Assembly: GCF_028475105.1 (NCBI RefSeq)
Contig: NZ_CP116936.1
Location: forward strand, 4,153,501 to 4,217,500
Direction of reading: 5' to 3'
DNA: 64,000 bases
DNA from: Micromonospora sp. LH3U1
Lineage (GTDB): Bacteria; Actinomycetota; Actinomycetes; Mycobacteriales; Micromonosporaceae
In this document: positions 20,132 to 27,906 of the stretch, in pieces
Layout of the letters: every line of letters starts with the position of its first letter
Numbering within the stretch: the first letter of the stretch is position 1
Translations under genes and position numbers: made by a program
Notes under the pieces: generated by a model
Seen by the model: only the letters and a program-made list of their open reading frames with translations
Database searches by the model: none
What the model was told of the DNA's origin: nothing

Positions 20132-21277
20132 GTGATCCAAGAGCTGTCATCCACCGAGTTCCGGCCCATCGACAACGAGCCCGATGAGCGGGTCCGGTTC
20201 CGGCACAGGTACCGGACCGGGACCAGCCCCGCCGGGGGCCGGTCACACCGGGCGGAGTGGGCCGATGCCGCGAAGGGCGGCTGCATCATCCTCGTCGTCC
20301 TGTGGCACGTCGTCGTCAAGGACTACCTGCAGATCGCCTGGCACGTCGGCGTACCGGTGCCGGGCCTGTGGGGAACGCTGGGTGAGCAGTTCCTTCCGCT
20401 GCGGATGCCGCTGTTCTTCACCATCTCGGGCGTCTTCGCGGCGAACGCCGCCCAGCGGCCCTGGCGGGTCGTCGCCCGCAGCCGGATCGCCGGGTTCTAC
20501 TACCTCTACGTCGTCTGGCTGCTGATCCACACCGCGATCCTCGCCGCCGCTCCGGAGCTGCCGACCGACCGCGCCACCTCGGCCCTCGGCCTGCTGGAGC
20601 AGCTCACCATCACGCCGTCCAACCTCTGGTACCTGTACGCCCTGGCGCTGTACTTCACGATCGCCAAGGCGACCCGCCGGTTGCCCCGGGCGCTGGTCCT
20701 CGTACCCGCCGCAGCGCTGTCCGCCGTCGCCGCCGCCGGGCTGCTCGACACACCTGGCAACCGCGCCGGCCTCTACCAGAACCTGGTCTTCTTCCTCGCC
20801 GGCCTGTACCTGCGCCCGCAGATCCAACAGTGGGCGACCACCGCCAGCCGACGCCGCCTCGTGCTGACCTCGGGCGCCTACGTTCTCGCCCTGACCGCGA
20901 TGGCAGTGGCCGGCGCCCACCAGTGGTTCGGCGTATGGACGACGGTCTCCGTGGTGGCGGTCGCCTTCGGCATCACCGCTGCCGCCCGGCTGGCCCGGTG
21001 GCCGGCTCTCAGTAACCCGCTGGCTAGGCTCGGCCGCATCACACTGCCGATCTACGTTATCCACATGCCGGTTCTGGCCCTGCTGCATCGGCTGTTGCTC
21101 ATACCGGTTTCCGGATTGGACCGGCCCGTTCAGGGCCTGATCGTGCTCGGTTATCCGATTCTGCTGACCGGGCTGGTGATCGGCCTGAGTCTGGCCATCC
21201 ACCGCGGGCTGCTGGCGGCGCACGCGCGCTGGCTGTTCGCGCTCCCCGGCTCCCGTCGGGTGGAGGCGGCCCGATGA
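20132..21277 (+). CDS. Membrane acyltransferase-3 family protein, VanT membrane-domain-like
   Basis: A 381-residue integral membrane protein. After a hydrophilic N-terminus, the family opening is WADAAKGGCIILVVLWHVVVKDY, whose WHVV His corresponds to the conserved His of acyltransferase-3 proteins. About ten hydrophobic helices follow, including LPLRMPLFFTISGVFAANA and NLWYLYALALYFT. The serine racemase VanT is built from such a membrane domain fused to a racemase; here the racemase is the next gene, overlapping by four bases (ATGA at 21274). It may transport or present an amino acid, or acylate a cell-surface polymer. GTG 20132 has only a weak ribosome site, so the start is uncertain. Confidence 0.8.
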   Translation: MIQELSSTEFRPIDNEPDERVRFRHRYRTGTSPAGGRSHRAEWADAAKGGCIILVVLWHVVVKDYLQIAWHVGVPVPGLWGTLGEQFLPLRMPLFFTISGVFAANAAQRPWRVVARSRIAGFYYLYVVWLLIHTAILAAAPELPTDRATSALGLLEQLTITPSNLWYLYALALYFTIAKATRRLPRALVLVPAAALSAVAAAGLLDTPGNRAGLYQNLVFFLAGLYLRPQIQQWATTASRRRLVLTSGAYVLALTAMAVAGAHQWFGVWTTVSVVAVAFGITAAARLARWPALSNPLARLGRITLPIYVIHMPVLALLHRLLLIPVSGLDRPVQGLIVLGYPILLTGLVIGLSLAIHRGLLAAHARWLFALPGSRRVEAAR

Positions 21278-22416
21278 GCACCCTGGCCGAGGCGGTTGTC
21301 GACCTCGGGGCAATCGTCAGCAACGTGCGGGCGATCGCGTCGGTCACCGGCACCGACCTGATGGCCGTGGTGAAAGCGGACGGTTTCGGCCACGGCGCGG
21401 TACAGGTGGCCCGGGCCGCGCTGCGCGCGGGCGCCAGCTGGTTGGGGGTGACCTCGGCGGCAGAGGCCCTGGCCCTCCGCGACGCGGGTGTGACCGCGCC
21501 CACCCTGAGCTGGCTGCACGCCCCGAACGACGACTTCGGTAGGTTGATCATCGCTGGCGTCGACGTCGGCGTGTCGACGACGACGCACCTGCACTCCGTC
21601 GCCGACGCGGCCCGATTGCTCGGCGTACCAGCGATGGTGCAGCTCAAGGCGGACACCGGGTTGTCCCGCAACGGGGCCTCGGGGGACGACTGGCCCGAAC
21701 TGGTCGCCTGGGCCCGCAAGTACGAACGGGAGGGCGGGATCCGGGTGCGCGGGGTGTGGTCCCACCTCATCGACGCGGACCTGCCAGGCGCCCCCGAACT
21801 GGACCGGCAGGTGGCGACCTTCGAGGAGGCGCTGCGGGTCGCCCGATCGGCCGGCCTCGACCCCGATCTGGTCCACCTGGCGAACTCGGCGGCCGCGCTG
21901 TCCGCACCGCGAACCCGCTTCGACCTCTGCCGGACCGGGATCGCGCTGTACGGCGTGGATCCGTTCGGCGCGACCGGTCCGGGCGAGTTCGGGCTGCACG
22001 CCGCGATGACCCTGCGTACGAACGTGGTCAACGTCAAGCGGGTGCCGGCCGGCACGGGCGTCTCCTACGGGCCCGAGCATGTCACCGGCGCGCCGACCAC
22101 GCTGGCGCTGCTGCCGCTGGGCTACGCCGACGGGCTGCCCCGCGCCGTCGGGGGCCGCGCCGCCGTGTGGCTCGGCGGCCGACGGTGCCCGATCGTCGGG
22201 CGCATCGCCATGGACCAGTGCGTGGTCGACGCCGGGGACCTTCCGGTGACGATCGGCGACCCGGTCGTGGTGTTCGGCCCCGCCGAGGGTGACCAGATCC
22301 CACCGACGGTCGTCGAGTGGGCCCGGTGGGCCGGCACCAACCCGCACGAGATCTTGACCGGAATCGGGGCCCGGGTGGCCCGCGACCACCTCCACGAAAG
22401 GGCACGGATTTCATGA
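21274..22416 (+). CDS. Alanine/serine racemase homologue (PLP-dependent)
   Basis: A 380-residue fold-type III PLP racemase. The PLP lysine is Lys34 in VVKADGFGHG (usual AYGHG is changed to GFGHG), and the opposite base is Tyr265 in GVSYGPEHV. GIALYGVDP and GYADGLPR are also conserved. The position before EIL near the C-terminus (His358 in TNPHEIL) is Tyr in ordinary alanine racemases and Asn in VanT serine racemases, so amino-acid preference may differ from alanine. It overlaps both neighbours by ATGA, fitting a coupled operon with the membrane protein and the ligase. A housekeeping alanine racemase is an alternative, but the membrane partner argues for a specialised role. Confidence 0.82.
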   Translation: MSTLAEAVVDLGAIVSNVRAIASVTGTDLMAVVKADGFGHGAVQVARAALRAGASWLGVTSAAEALALRDAGVTAPTLSWLHAPNDDFGRLIIAGVDVGVSTTTHLHSVADAARLLGVPAMVQLKADTGLSRNGASGDDWPELVAWARKYEREGGIRVRGVWSHLIDADLPGAPELDRQVATFEEALRVARSAGLDPDLVHLANSAAALSAPRTRFDLCRTGIALYGVDPFGATGPGEFGLHAAMTLRTNVVNVKRVPAGTGVSYGPEHVTGAPTTLALLPLGYADGLPRAVGGRAAVWLGGRRCPIVGRIAMDQCVVDAGDLPVTIGDPVVVFGPAEGDQIPPTVVEWARWAGTNPHEILTGIGARVARDHLHERARIS

Positions 22417-23435
22417 CGACCCGACTGGCAGTGCTGTACGGCGGGCAGAGCGGCGAGCACGACGTGTCCTGCCGCTCGGCGGCGAGCATCCTCGCCAACC
22501 TGGACCGTGAGCGGTACCAGGTCACCGAGGTGCTCATCGACCGCGACGGCGGGTGGCATGTCGGCGGCCGTCCGACACCACTCCCCCAGGCGCTGCGCGT
22601 CCTACGCGCCCAGGACGTGGTGTTCCCGGCCCTGCACGGCCCGTACGGCGAGGACGGCACCGTGGCGTCGCTGCTGGAATGGCTCGGCGTGCCGTACGTC
22701 GGCAACGGCGTCTTCGCCAGCGCCGCCGGCATGGACAAGGGTGTCACCAAGCGGCTCCTCGCCGTGGAGGGCCTGCGGGTCAGCCCCGGGGTGACCCTGC
22801 GTCCCGGCGAGGACCTGTCGCCCGACGACCGGCGACGGCTGGACCTGCCGGTCTTCGTCAAGCCGGCTCGGGCCGGGTCCAGCCTGGGCGTCGTCAAGGT
22901 GAGCGACTGGGCGGGACTTCCCGCCGCGCTGGAGCAGGCCCGCCAGGTCGACCCGAAGGTGCTGGTCGAACAGGGGGCGCGGGGGCGTGAGATCGACGTG
23001 GCCGTCCTCCAACACCCGGACGGGCGGGTGCAGGCCGGCCCGCCGCTGGAGATCCGGGTGACCGGTGCCGGGTTCTTCGACTACGACGCGAAGTACGACG
23101 GCGGCGCGGTCTTCCAGATCCCCGCGCCGCTCGACGCGGCAACCACCGAGGTGCTTCAGGACCGCGCGATCCGCGCCTTCCGCGCCCTCGACTGCCGCGG
23201 GCTGCTCCGGGTCGACTTCTTCCTGCCCGCAGAGGGTTCGCCCGAGCCCATCGTGAACGAGGTCAACACCTTCCCCGGTTTCACCGCCGCCTCGCAGTTC
23301 CCCCAGATCTGGCAGGAGGCCGGGCTCGGGTTCGCCACCCTGATCGACATCCTGATCTCCGGCGCGCTGGCCGACCAGGACCGGATCGGCTACAGCGGGT
23401 TGCCCCGGCAGGCACGAGCGGTCGACCTGGTGTGA
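22413..23435 (+). CDS. D-alanine-D-alanine (or D-Ala-D-X) ligase
   Basis: A 340-residue ATP-grasp ligase that joins D-Ala to a second D-amino acid for peptidoglycan precursors. Seen motifs: GGQSGEHDVSCRSA (Glu15), HGPYGEDGTVASLL, the ATP-grasp lysine in VFVKPARAGSSLG, the omega-loop FFDYDAKY, and the Mg-binding NEVNTFPGFT. A Tyr in the YDAKY omega loop is what D-Ala-D-Ala ligases have, and VanA-type D-lactate ligases lack it, so an amino acid rather than D-lactate is expected as second substrate. Start is ATG 22413, overlapping the racemase stop by four bases. No VanX or VanXY peptidase is nearby. Confidence 0.87.
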   Translation: MTTRLAVLYGGQSGEHDVSCRSAASILANLDRERYQVTEVLIDRDGGWHVGGRPTPLPQALRVLRAQDVVFPALHGPYGEDGTVASLLEWLGVPYVGNGVFASAAGMDKGVTKRLLAVEGLRVSPGVTLRPGEDLSPDDRRRLDLPVFVKPARAGSSLGVVKVSDWAGLPAALEQARQVDPKVLVEQGARGREIDVAVLQHPDGRVQAGPPLEIRVTGAGFFDYDAKYDGGAVFQIPAPLDAATTEVLQDRAIRAFRALDCRGLLRVDFFLPAEGSPEPIVNEVNTFPGFTAASQFPQIWQEAGLGFATLIDILISGALADQDRIGYSGLPRQARAVDLV

Positions 23436-23447
23436 GGCAGTGCCTGG

Positions 23448-23951
23448 TCACTCGATCGGACAGGGCCGAGGCGGTCGGGCGCCGTCGGGCCCGACGATGG
23501 TGACCTGGACCAGATTGGCCGCCACGCCAGCCTGTGCCGCCGCGGCGGCCACCGTGCAGATGATCTGGTCGGCCGCGTTCGTCGACAACGGCTGCGCCGC
23601 ACCGGTCGTCCGCACCGTGATGCCGGCAGATCGATCGGCTCCCGCCTTCACCGTCACCGGGACGAGCCCGGCCGGCACCTCGCTGGTGAAACCGGCGCTG
23701 CGCTCGTTCTCGTCCGGACCGGCCGCGAGCACGGCGAGCGCCTCGGCGGGCGAGGGGGCTAGCTTTGTCGGGCGCAGGACGAGCACGAGTTCGCCCCGTG
23801 CGAGCAGGTAGAGCCCAACGCCCGTCGATGGGCCGCTGACCGCGGGGCGGCCGTGGATGACGCCGCTGGGCCGTACTCCACAACCCGCTGCGAGCAGCGT
23901 GACAAGCAGTCCACCGGCGAGCAGCGCGCGGCCCGCCCTCCGGCCGGTCAC
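23448..23951 (-). CDS. GerMN-like lipoprotein of a two-component operon
   Basis: A 167-residue lipoprotein with lipobox LLAAGC at about residues 19-24 and a small domain resembling GerMN (VGLYLLARGELVLVLRPT, then a region ending in TIVGPDGARPP). It follows the sensor kinase with a 4-bp GTGA overlap. Comparable lipoproteins modulate cognate kinases in actinobacteria, such as CseA with CseB/CseC and LpqB with MtrAB; this protein is far shorter than LpqB. The role as a kinase modulator is inferred from the operon. Confidence 0.7.
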   Translation of the reverse strand: MTGRRAGRALLAGGLLVTLLAAGCGVRPSGVIHGRPAVSGPSTGVGLYLLARGELVLVLRPTKLAPSPAEALAVLAAGPDENERSAGFTSEVPAGLVPVTVKAGADRSAGITVRTTGAAQPLSTNAADQIICTVAAAAAQAGVAANLVQVTIVGPDGARPPRPCPIE

Positions 23952-25411
23952 CGGGCACCTCCGGCGTCCGCCGTGTCGCGGGGCAGTCGGAGCGTGAACA
24001 CCGCGCCGCCACCGGGGCCGTTGCCCGCGACGAGACTCCCTTGTCGCTCGCCATGGCGGTGCAGGCGCGCGTTCTCCCAGGCGATGGCAAGGCCGAGGCC
24101 GCTGCCCTCGGAGCGGGTTCGCGCGGTGTCGGCCTTGTAGAGCCGGTCGAAGACGTGGGGCAGCACGTCCGGTTCCAGTCCGGGCCCCTGGTCGCTGACC
24201 TCGATGGTGACCCAGTCCGGGTCGGCGCCCAGGCGCACGGACACCGGCTCGGCACCGTGCCGGAAGGCGTTGCCGACCAGGTTGGCGACGATGACGTCCA
24301 GCCTGCGGGGATCGAGCCGGGCCACGACTCCGGGCGGCAGCTCCGTCCGTACCCGGTCCACCCAGCCCCGGATCCGCAGGGTCGCGGTCAGCGCCGCGGC
24401 CACGTCCACCTCATCGAGGGCGAGCCGGGCTGTGCCGGAGTCGAACCGGCTGACCTCGATGAGGTCGTTGACCAGCTGGGTGAGGTTCTGTGTCTCCTGG
24501 CTGACCAGCCGGGCGGCCCGGCCCGCGTCGCCGGGCAGGTGGTCCGCCTCCTCGTCCAGAACGTCGGTGACCGCCGTCATCGCGGCCAACGGCGTGCGGA
24601 GTTCGTGCGAGACGTCGGCCACGAAGCGGCGAGCGTCGGACTCCATCCGCCGCAGCTCACCAACCTGCTGCTCCAGCGTGCCCGCGGTGTCGTTGAAGGT
24701 CCGCGCCACATCGGCCAGCTCGTCGGCGCCCCGGACCGTCAGCCGGGTGGTCAGGTCGCCCTCGCCGAGGCGGCGCGCCGCGCGGCCCAGGTCGCGGACG
24801 GGTCGCAGCACACCGCGGGCGGCCAGCAGGGCCAGCAGGACGGCGAGGACCAGGGACAGCCCGCCGGTCAGCCATGCCCGGGTGGCGAGCTGGTCGATGC
24901 TCTGCTGCTCCGGCAGGAGGTCGCGCACCGAGTAGACCTCCAGCCCGGACGATCGGGACGTGCCGTCGGGCTGGTCGAGCTCCAGTTGGGTGCCGATGAG
25001 CAGCATGGGTTGTCCGTCGAAGGAGACACGTTGCCAGGCGATGCGACCGTCGCCGACCTCCTGCCGCAGCTCGGGGGTGAGGGGGTCGGGGTCGGGCCCC
25101 GTACTGCCCTGCGACCGCATGTCCCGGTAGACGACCACCGCGGAGCTCTCGCGGTCGGAGAGGCGCTGGGCCAGCAGGTTGAGTTCGTCCTGGGTCGGCG
25201 GGAGCTGGGCTATCGGGTAGACCTTGGTGAGTTGATCGGTCAGCGACATCACCGCGGCGTCCTGCGCCTGCTGGAGGATGACGGTTCGGGCCTGGAAGTA
25301 GCTGCCGCTGGCTACGACCGCCGTGGTGGTCACGCCCAACAACACGAACGCCAGGAGCAGCCGGACCCGCAGACCGGAGACCCTGGCGGCGGCCCAGCGC
25401 CAGAATGTCAC
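23948..25411 (-). CDS. Sensor histidine kinase
   Basis: A 487-residue membrane kinase. TM1 lies at about 15-36 and TM2 at about 185-205, framing an extracytoplasmic sensor domain of about 150 residues. A HAMP region (RPVRDLGRAARRLGEGDL) leads to the H box VSHELRTPLAAM, N box NLVGNAFRHG and G boxes DQGPGL and GSGLGLAI. The gene overlaps the response regulator before it (GTGA) and the lipoprotein after it. The layout regulator-kinase-lipoprotein resembles the Streptomyces CseBCA envelope-stress module. It converges on the D-amino acid ligase operon, 12 bp apart including the lipoprotein. Confidence 0.92.
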   Translation of the reverse strand: MTFWRWAAARVSGLRVRLLLAFVLLGVTTTAVVASGSYFQARTVILQQAQDAAVMSLTDQLTKVYPIAQLPPTQDELNLLAQRLSDRESSAVVVYRDMRSQGSTGPDPDPLTPELRQEVGDGRIAWQRVSFDGQPMLLIGTQLELDQPDGTSRSSGLEVYSVRDLLPEQQSIDQLATRAWLTGGLSLVLAVLLALLAARGVLRPVRDLGRAARRLGEGDLTTRLTVRGADELADVARTFNDTAGTLEQQVGELRRMESDARRFVADVSHELRTPLAAMTAVTDVLDEEADHLPGDAGRAARLVSQETQNLTQLVNDLIEVSRFDSGTARLALDEVDVAAALTATLRIRGWVDRVRTELPPGVVARLDPRRLDVIVANLVGNAFRHGAEPVSVRLGADPDWVTIEVSDQGPGLEPDVLPHVFDRLYKADTARTRSEGSGLGLAIAWENARLHRHGERQGSLVAGNGPGGGAVFTLRLPRDTADAGGAR

Positions 25412-26103
25412 AGCGGCCCGAACCGATATCCGAAACCGCGCACGGTCTGGATGAAGACCGGCGCCGACGAGTCGGCCTCAATTTTGGCGCGCACCCGCTG
25501 GACACACGCGTCCACGAGCCGCGAGTCGCCGAGATACCCGTGCTCCCACACGGCCTCCAGCAGTTGCTGGCGGCTGAGCACCTGGCCTGGCGTGTGCGAG
25601 AGCTCGAGCAGCAGACGCAGCTCCGTCGGCGCGAGGCTGACCGGCGTCCCGTCCTTGCTGACCACCAGTGCGGCGCGGTCGATGGTCAGTACGCCGTGCT
25701 GTTCCAGGCCGGACCGCTCGCCGCCGGTACGCCGGGACTCGCCACCGGTCCGTCGCAGCACCGCGCGGATGCGCGCCTCGAGCACCCGGGCCTGCACGGG
25801 CTTGACCACGTAGTCGTCGGCACCGGCCTCCAGACCCGCCACCACGTCCATGTCGTCGTTGCGGGCGGTGAGCATGATGATCGGCAGGTCGCCGAGCTGC
25901 CGGATCCGGCGACAGACCTCGAACCCGTCCATCCCGGGCAGCATGAGATCGAGAACCACGACATCGGACGCGGTGGTGCGCAGCCGCGCCAACCCCTGCT
26001 CACCAGTCTCCACGGCATGCACCGTGTGACCCTGTCGGGTGAGCGCCAACTGCAGTCCCTCACGCACCGTCTGGTGGTCTTCGATCAGCAGGACCTGGGA
26101 CAT
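25408..26103 (-). CDS. OmpR-family response regulator
   Basis: A 231-residue two-domain regulator. The receiver begins SQVLLIEDHQTVREGL, has the phospho-acceptor Asp in VVVLDLMLPGMDG, the switch Thr in IIMLTARND and the Lys in YVVKPVQ. The C-terminal winged helix ends VDACVQRVRAKIEAD and TVRGFGYRFGPL. ATG 26103 is chosen because the longer frame upstream is antisense-like shadow within the phosphatase gene. It starts 19 bp after the PAP2 gene and is coupled to the kinase by a GTGA overlap. Confidence 0.93.
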   Translation of the reverse strand: MSQVLLIEDHQTVREGLQLALTRQGHTVHAVETGEQGLARLRTTASDVVVLDLMLPGMDGFEVCRRIRQLGDLPIIMLTARNDDMDVVAGLEAGADDYVVKPVQARVLEARIRAVLRRTGGESRRTGGERSGLEQHGVLTIDRAALVVSKDGTPVSLAPTELRLLLELSHTPGQVLSRQQLLEAVWEHGYLGDSRLVDACVQRVRAKIEADSSAPVFIQTVRGFGYRFGPL

Positions 26104-26122
26104 GTCGTCAAGTATCCCATCA

Positions 26123-27109
26123 TCAGATATCTCGGGGTTCGGTCGATGACTGCACCTGCGGGTGACGCCGCCCGCAGAGCGGGACCGCGAAATCCGTCGA
26201 ACGCACCAGGAACACCACCGAACCCACCAGGAACATCGTCGAAGCGCCGGCCGCCACGATGGCAACGAGCGCACCGCGCTGCACCGAACCGGCCAGATCG
26301 GGTACGACCACCACAAGCGCCCAGACCAGCACGACCAGCCCGAGCGCCGCCTCGGCCAGTCCGCGCCACAGGCTCGCGCCGTCCGACCCGCCGTCCGCGT
26401 CCCGATCACCACTCCAGGCCGCCAACGCGGCCGCGGCCAGGTAGAACATCGCCGCCCCCAGCAGTACGCCGCCGAGCGCGTCACTGAACCGGTGCCAGCC
26501 CGCGATCATCGTGGCCGAGGCGATGACCGTGACGCCTGCCGCGCCCGGCACCGCCAGCCAACGCCGGGCCCACCCGGGCAGGACCAGCATGAACGCCAAC
26601 AGCAGGGCCGTCGCCGCCGCGACGTGACCGCTGGGGAAACTGTTGTGGGTGGTCGAACTCTCGATCTGGAGATCCGGGCGGGGCAGCGCCGACTTCACCG
26701 CGCCGGCCACCACCACCGCGCAGAGAACCATGCCCACGCCGACGACCCCCGCCACCAGCCGTCGGCGGAGCACACCCACCAGCAGCACCCCGCCAAGCAG
26801 GGCGGCGATGAGAGTGGGGCTGCCGAAGGTTGCCAGCACGGTCTTGGCCGGACCCACCAGGGCCGTCTCCTGCTCGTACCCCCCGCCCCGCTCGGCGCGG
26901 GGCAGGAGCATCCCGTCCAGCCACTGACCGGGGTACGTCCGCACGAAGACGATGGCGGTGAGAGCCAGGGCGAGCAGACAGCACAGCGCCGCCGCGAGCA
27001 GACGAAGACCCAGCGGCACCGCCGCGCGGGCGTGTGGCAGCGGTCGCGCCGGCTGCGGGCCGGGTGACCGCCCGACGGGATACAGCGATCCGATGGACAT
27101 GGCGACCAT
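26123..27109 (-). CDS. PAP2-superfamily membrane phosphatase
   Basis: A 328-residue membrane phosphatase. The three PAP2 motifs can be read: VKSALPRPD (KxxxxxxRP), FPSGH and WHRFSD (last His/Asp motif). About seven hydrophobic helices surround them, and the C-terminal third is additional membrane segments. Such enzymes dephosphorylate lipid carriers such as undecaprenyl pyrophosphate or phosphatidic acid. As first gene of the phosphatase-regulator-kinase-lipoprotein operon it ties that system to envelope lipid metabolism. ATG 27109 and ATG 27100 are both possible. Confidence 0.85.
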   Translation of the reverse strand: MVAMSIGSLYPVGRSPGPQPARPLPHARAAVPLGLRLLAAALCCLLALALTAIVFVRTYPGQWLDGMLLPRAERGGGYEQETALVGPAKTVLATFGSPTLIAALLGGVLLVGVLRRRLVAGVVGVGMVLCAVVVAGAVKSALPRPDLQIESSTTHNSFPSGHVAAATALLLAFMLVLPGWARRWLAVPGAAGVTVIASATMIAGWHRFSDALGGVLLGAAMFYLAAAALAAWSGDRDADGGSDGASLWRGLAEAALGLVVLVWALVVVVPDLAGSVQRGALVAIVAAGASTMFLVGSVVFLVRSTDFAVPLCGRRHPQVQSSTEPRDI

Positions 27110-27368
27110 GCTCGCCCCGGCAGGTCCGTACGCCGTACACGGATTGTCTTGGTTCTGTCACAACTGCCCGCGTTGCCTCCGGGAAGCGGATCGTCGGCGG
27201 GAGGGCCCGACGAGCCTCGACGGCGCGGTGGGATTCACATGCTTACATGCAACTATGTTTTACCCAGCCGAGATCAGTCACCACTAGGGTCAGGGCGCCG
27301 ATCGATGTTTCGGTCGACGTTGCGAAAAATCCATCCGGAGTGAGTTGGGAACCGGAAGGGGTTGGGGA

Positions 27369-27875
27369 ATGCAGGGAACTCCAGTCGCCAGCCTGGTCAT
27401 CGGCATCGCGTCCTCGCCGGCCGAACGCCGACATCTGGCCCGGCTGCTCGGCGCAAGTGATGCCTTCCTGATCGTCTCTAACGTCGACCAGGCACGAGAG
27501 TTCCTCGGGGTGGTCGAGACGCCTCCCGTCGCGGCTCCACCGACCCGAGCCATGCTCGCCGAGGTTGCGCCGAGCCCGCAGCCGCCGCCACCCGACCTGG
27601 CCGTCGACTCCGACCGCCGGGTGCTGCGGTGGCGCGACCAGGAGATCGACCTGACCCGGTTGGAACACGACGTCCTGCTCTGCCTGGTGCACGCGCCCGG
27701 GCAGATCTGGACCTACGAGCGCCTGCACCTCGAAGTCTGGGGCAACCGCCACCTCGGTCGCGGCTCCGACATGCACTCGGTGGTCCGCCGGGTGCGCGGC
27801 AAGCTCGCCAGGCTGAACGCGGCGGCGACGATCCACTCGGTACGCGGAGTCGGCTTCCGGCTAGCCCCCGTCTGA
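27369..27875 (+). CDS. Receiver-less OmpR-type winged-helix regulator (copy 1)
   Basis: A 168-residue protein. The first about 45 residues (ASLVIGIASSPAERRHLARL and following) resemble the beginning of a receiver domain but have no phospho-acceptor Asp. A Pro-rich linker follows, then a winged-helix Trans_reg_C domain with IDLTRLEHDVLLCLVHAPG, HSVVRRVRGKL and the wing SVRGVGFRL. It is paralogous to the regulator at 32566, and the two flank a giant secreted protease transcribed oppositely. ATG 27369 has GAAGG nine bases upstream; an in-frame TTG at 27345 is less likely. Phosphorylation-independent DNA binding is inferred. Confidence 0.8.
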   Translation: MQGTPVASLVIGIASSPAERRHLARLLGASDAFLIVSNVDQAREFLGVVETPPVAAPPTRAMLAEVAPSPQPPPPDLAVDSDRRVLRWRDQEIDLTRLEHDVLLCLVHAPGQIWTYERLHLEVWGNRHLGRGSDMHSVVRRVRGKLARLNAAATIHSVRGVGFRLAPV

Positions 27876-27906
27876 TCCGCCGGACTTTTTCGCTACCGCT
27901 CAGGCG

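Noticed and set aside
20132-27109. Complete vancomycin-resistance cluster
   Set aside because: No VanH, VanX, VanXY or VanY is present and the ligase omega loop is of the D-Ala-D-Ala type, so only a VanT-like relationship is claimed.
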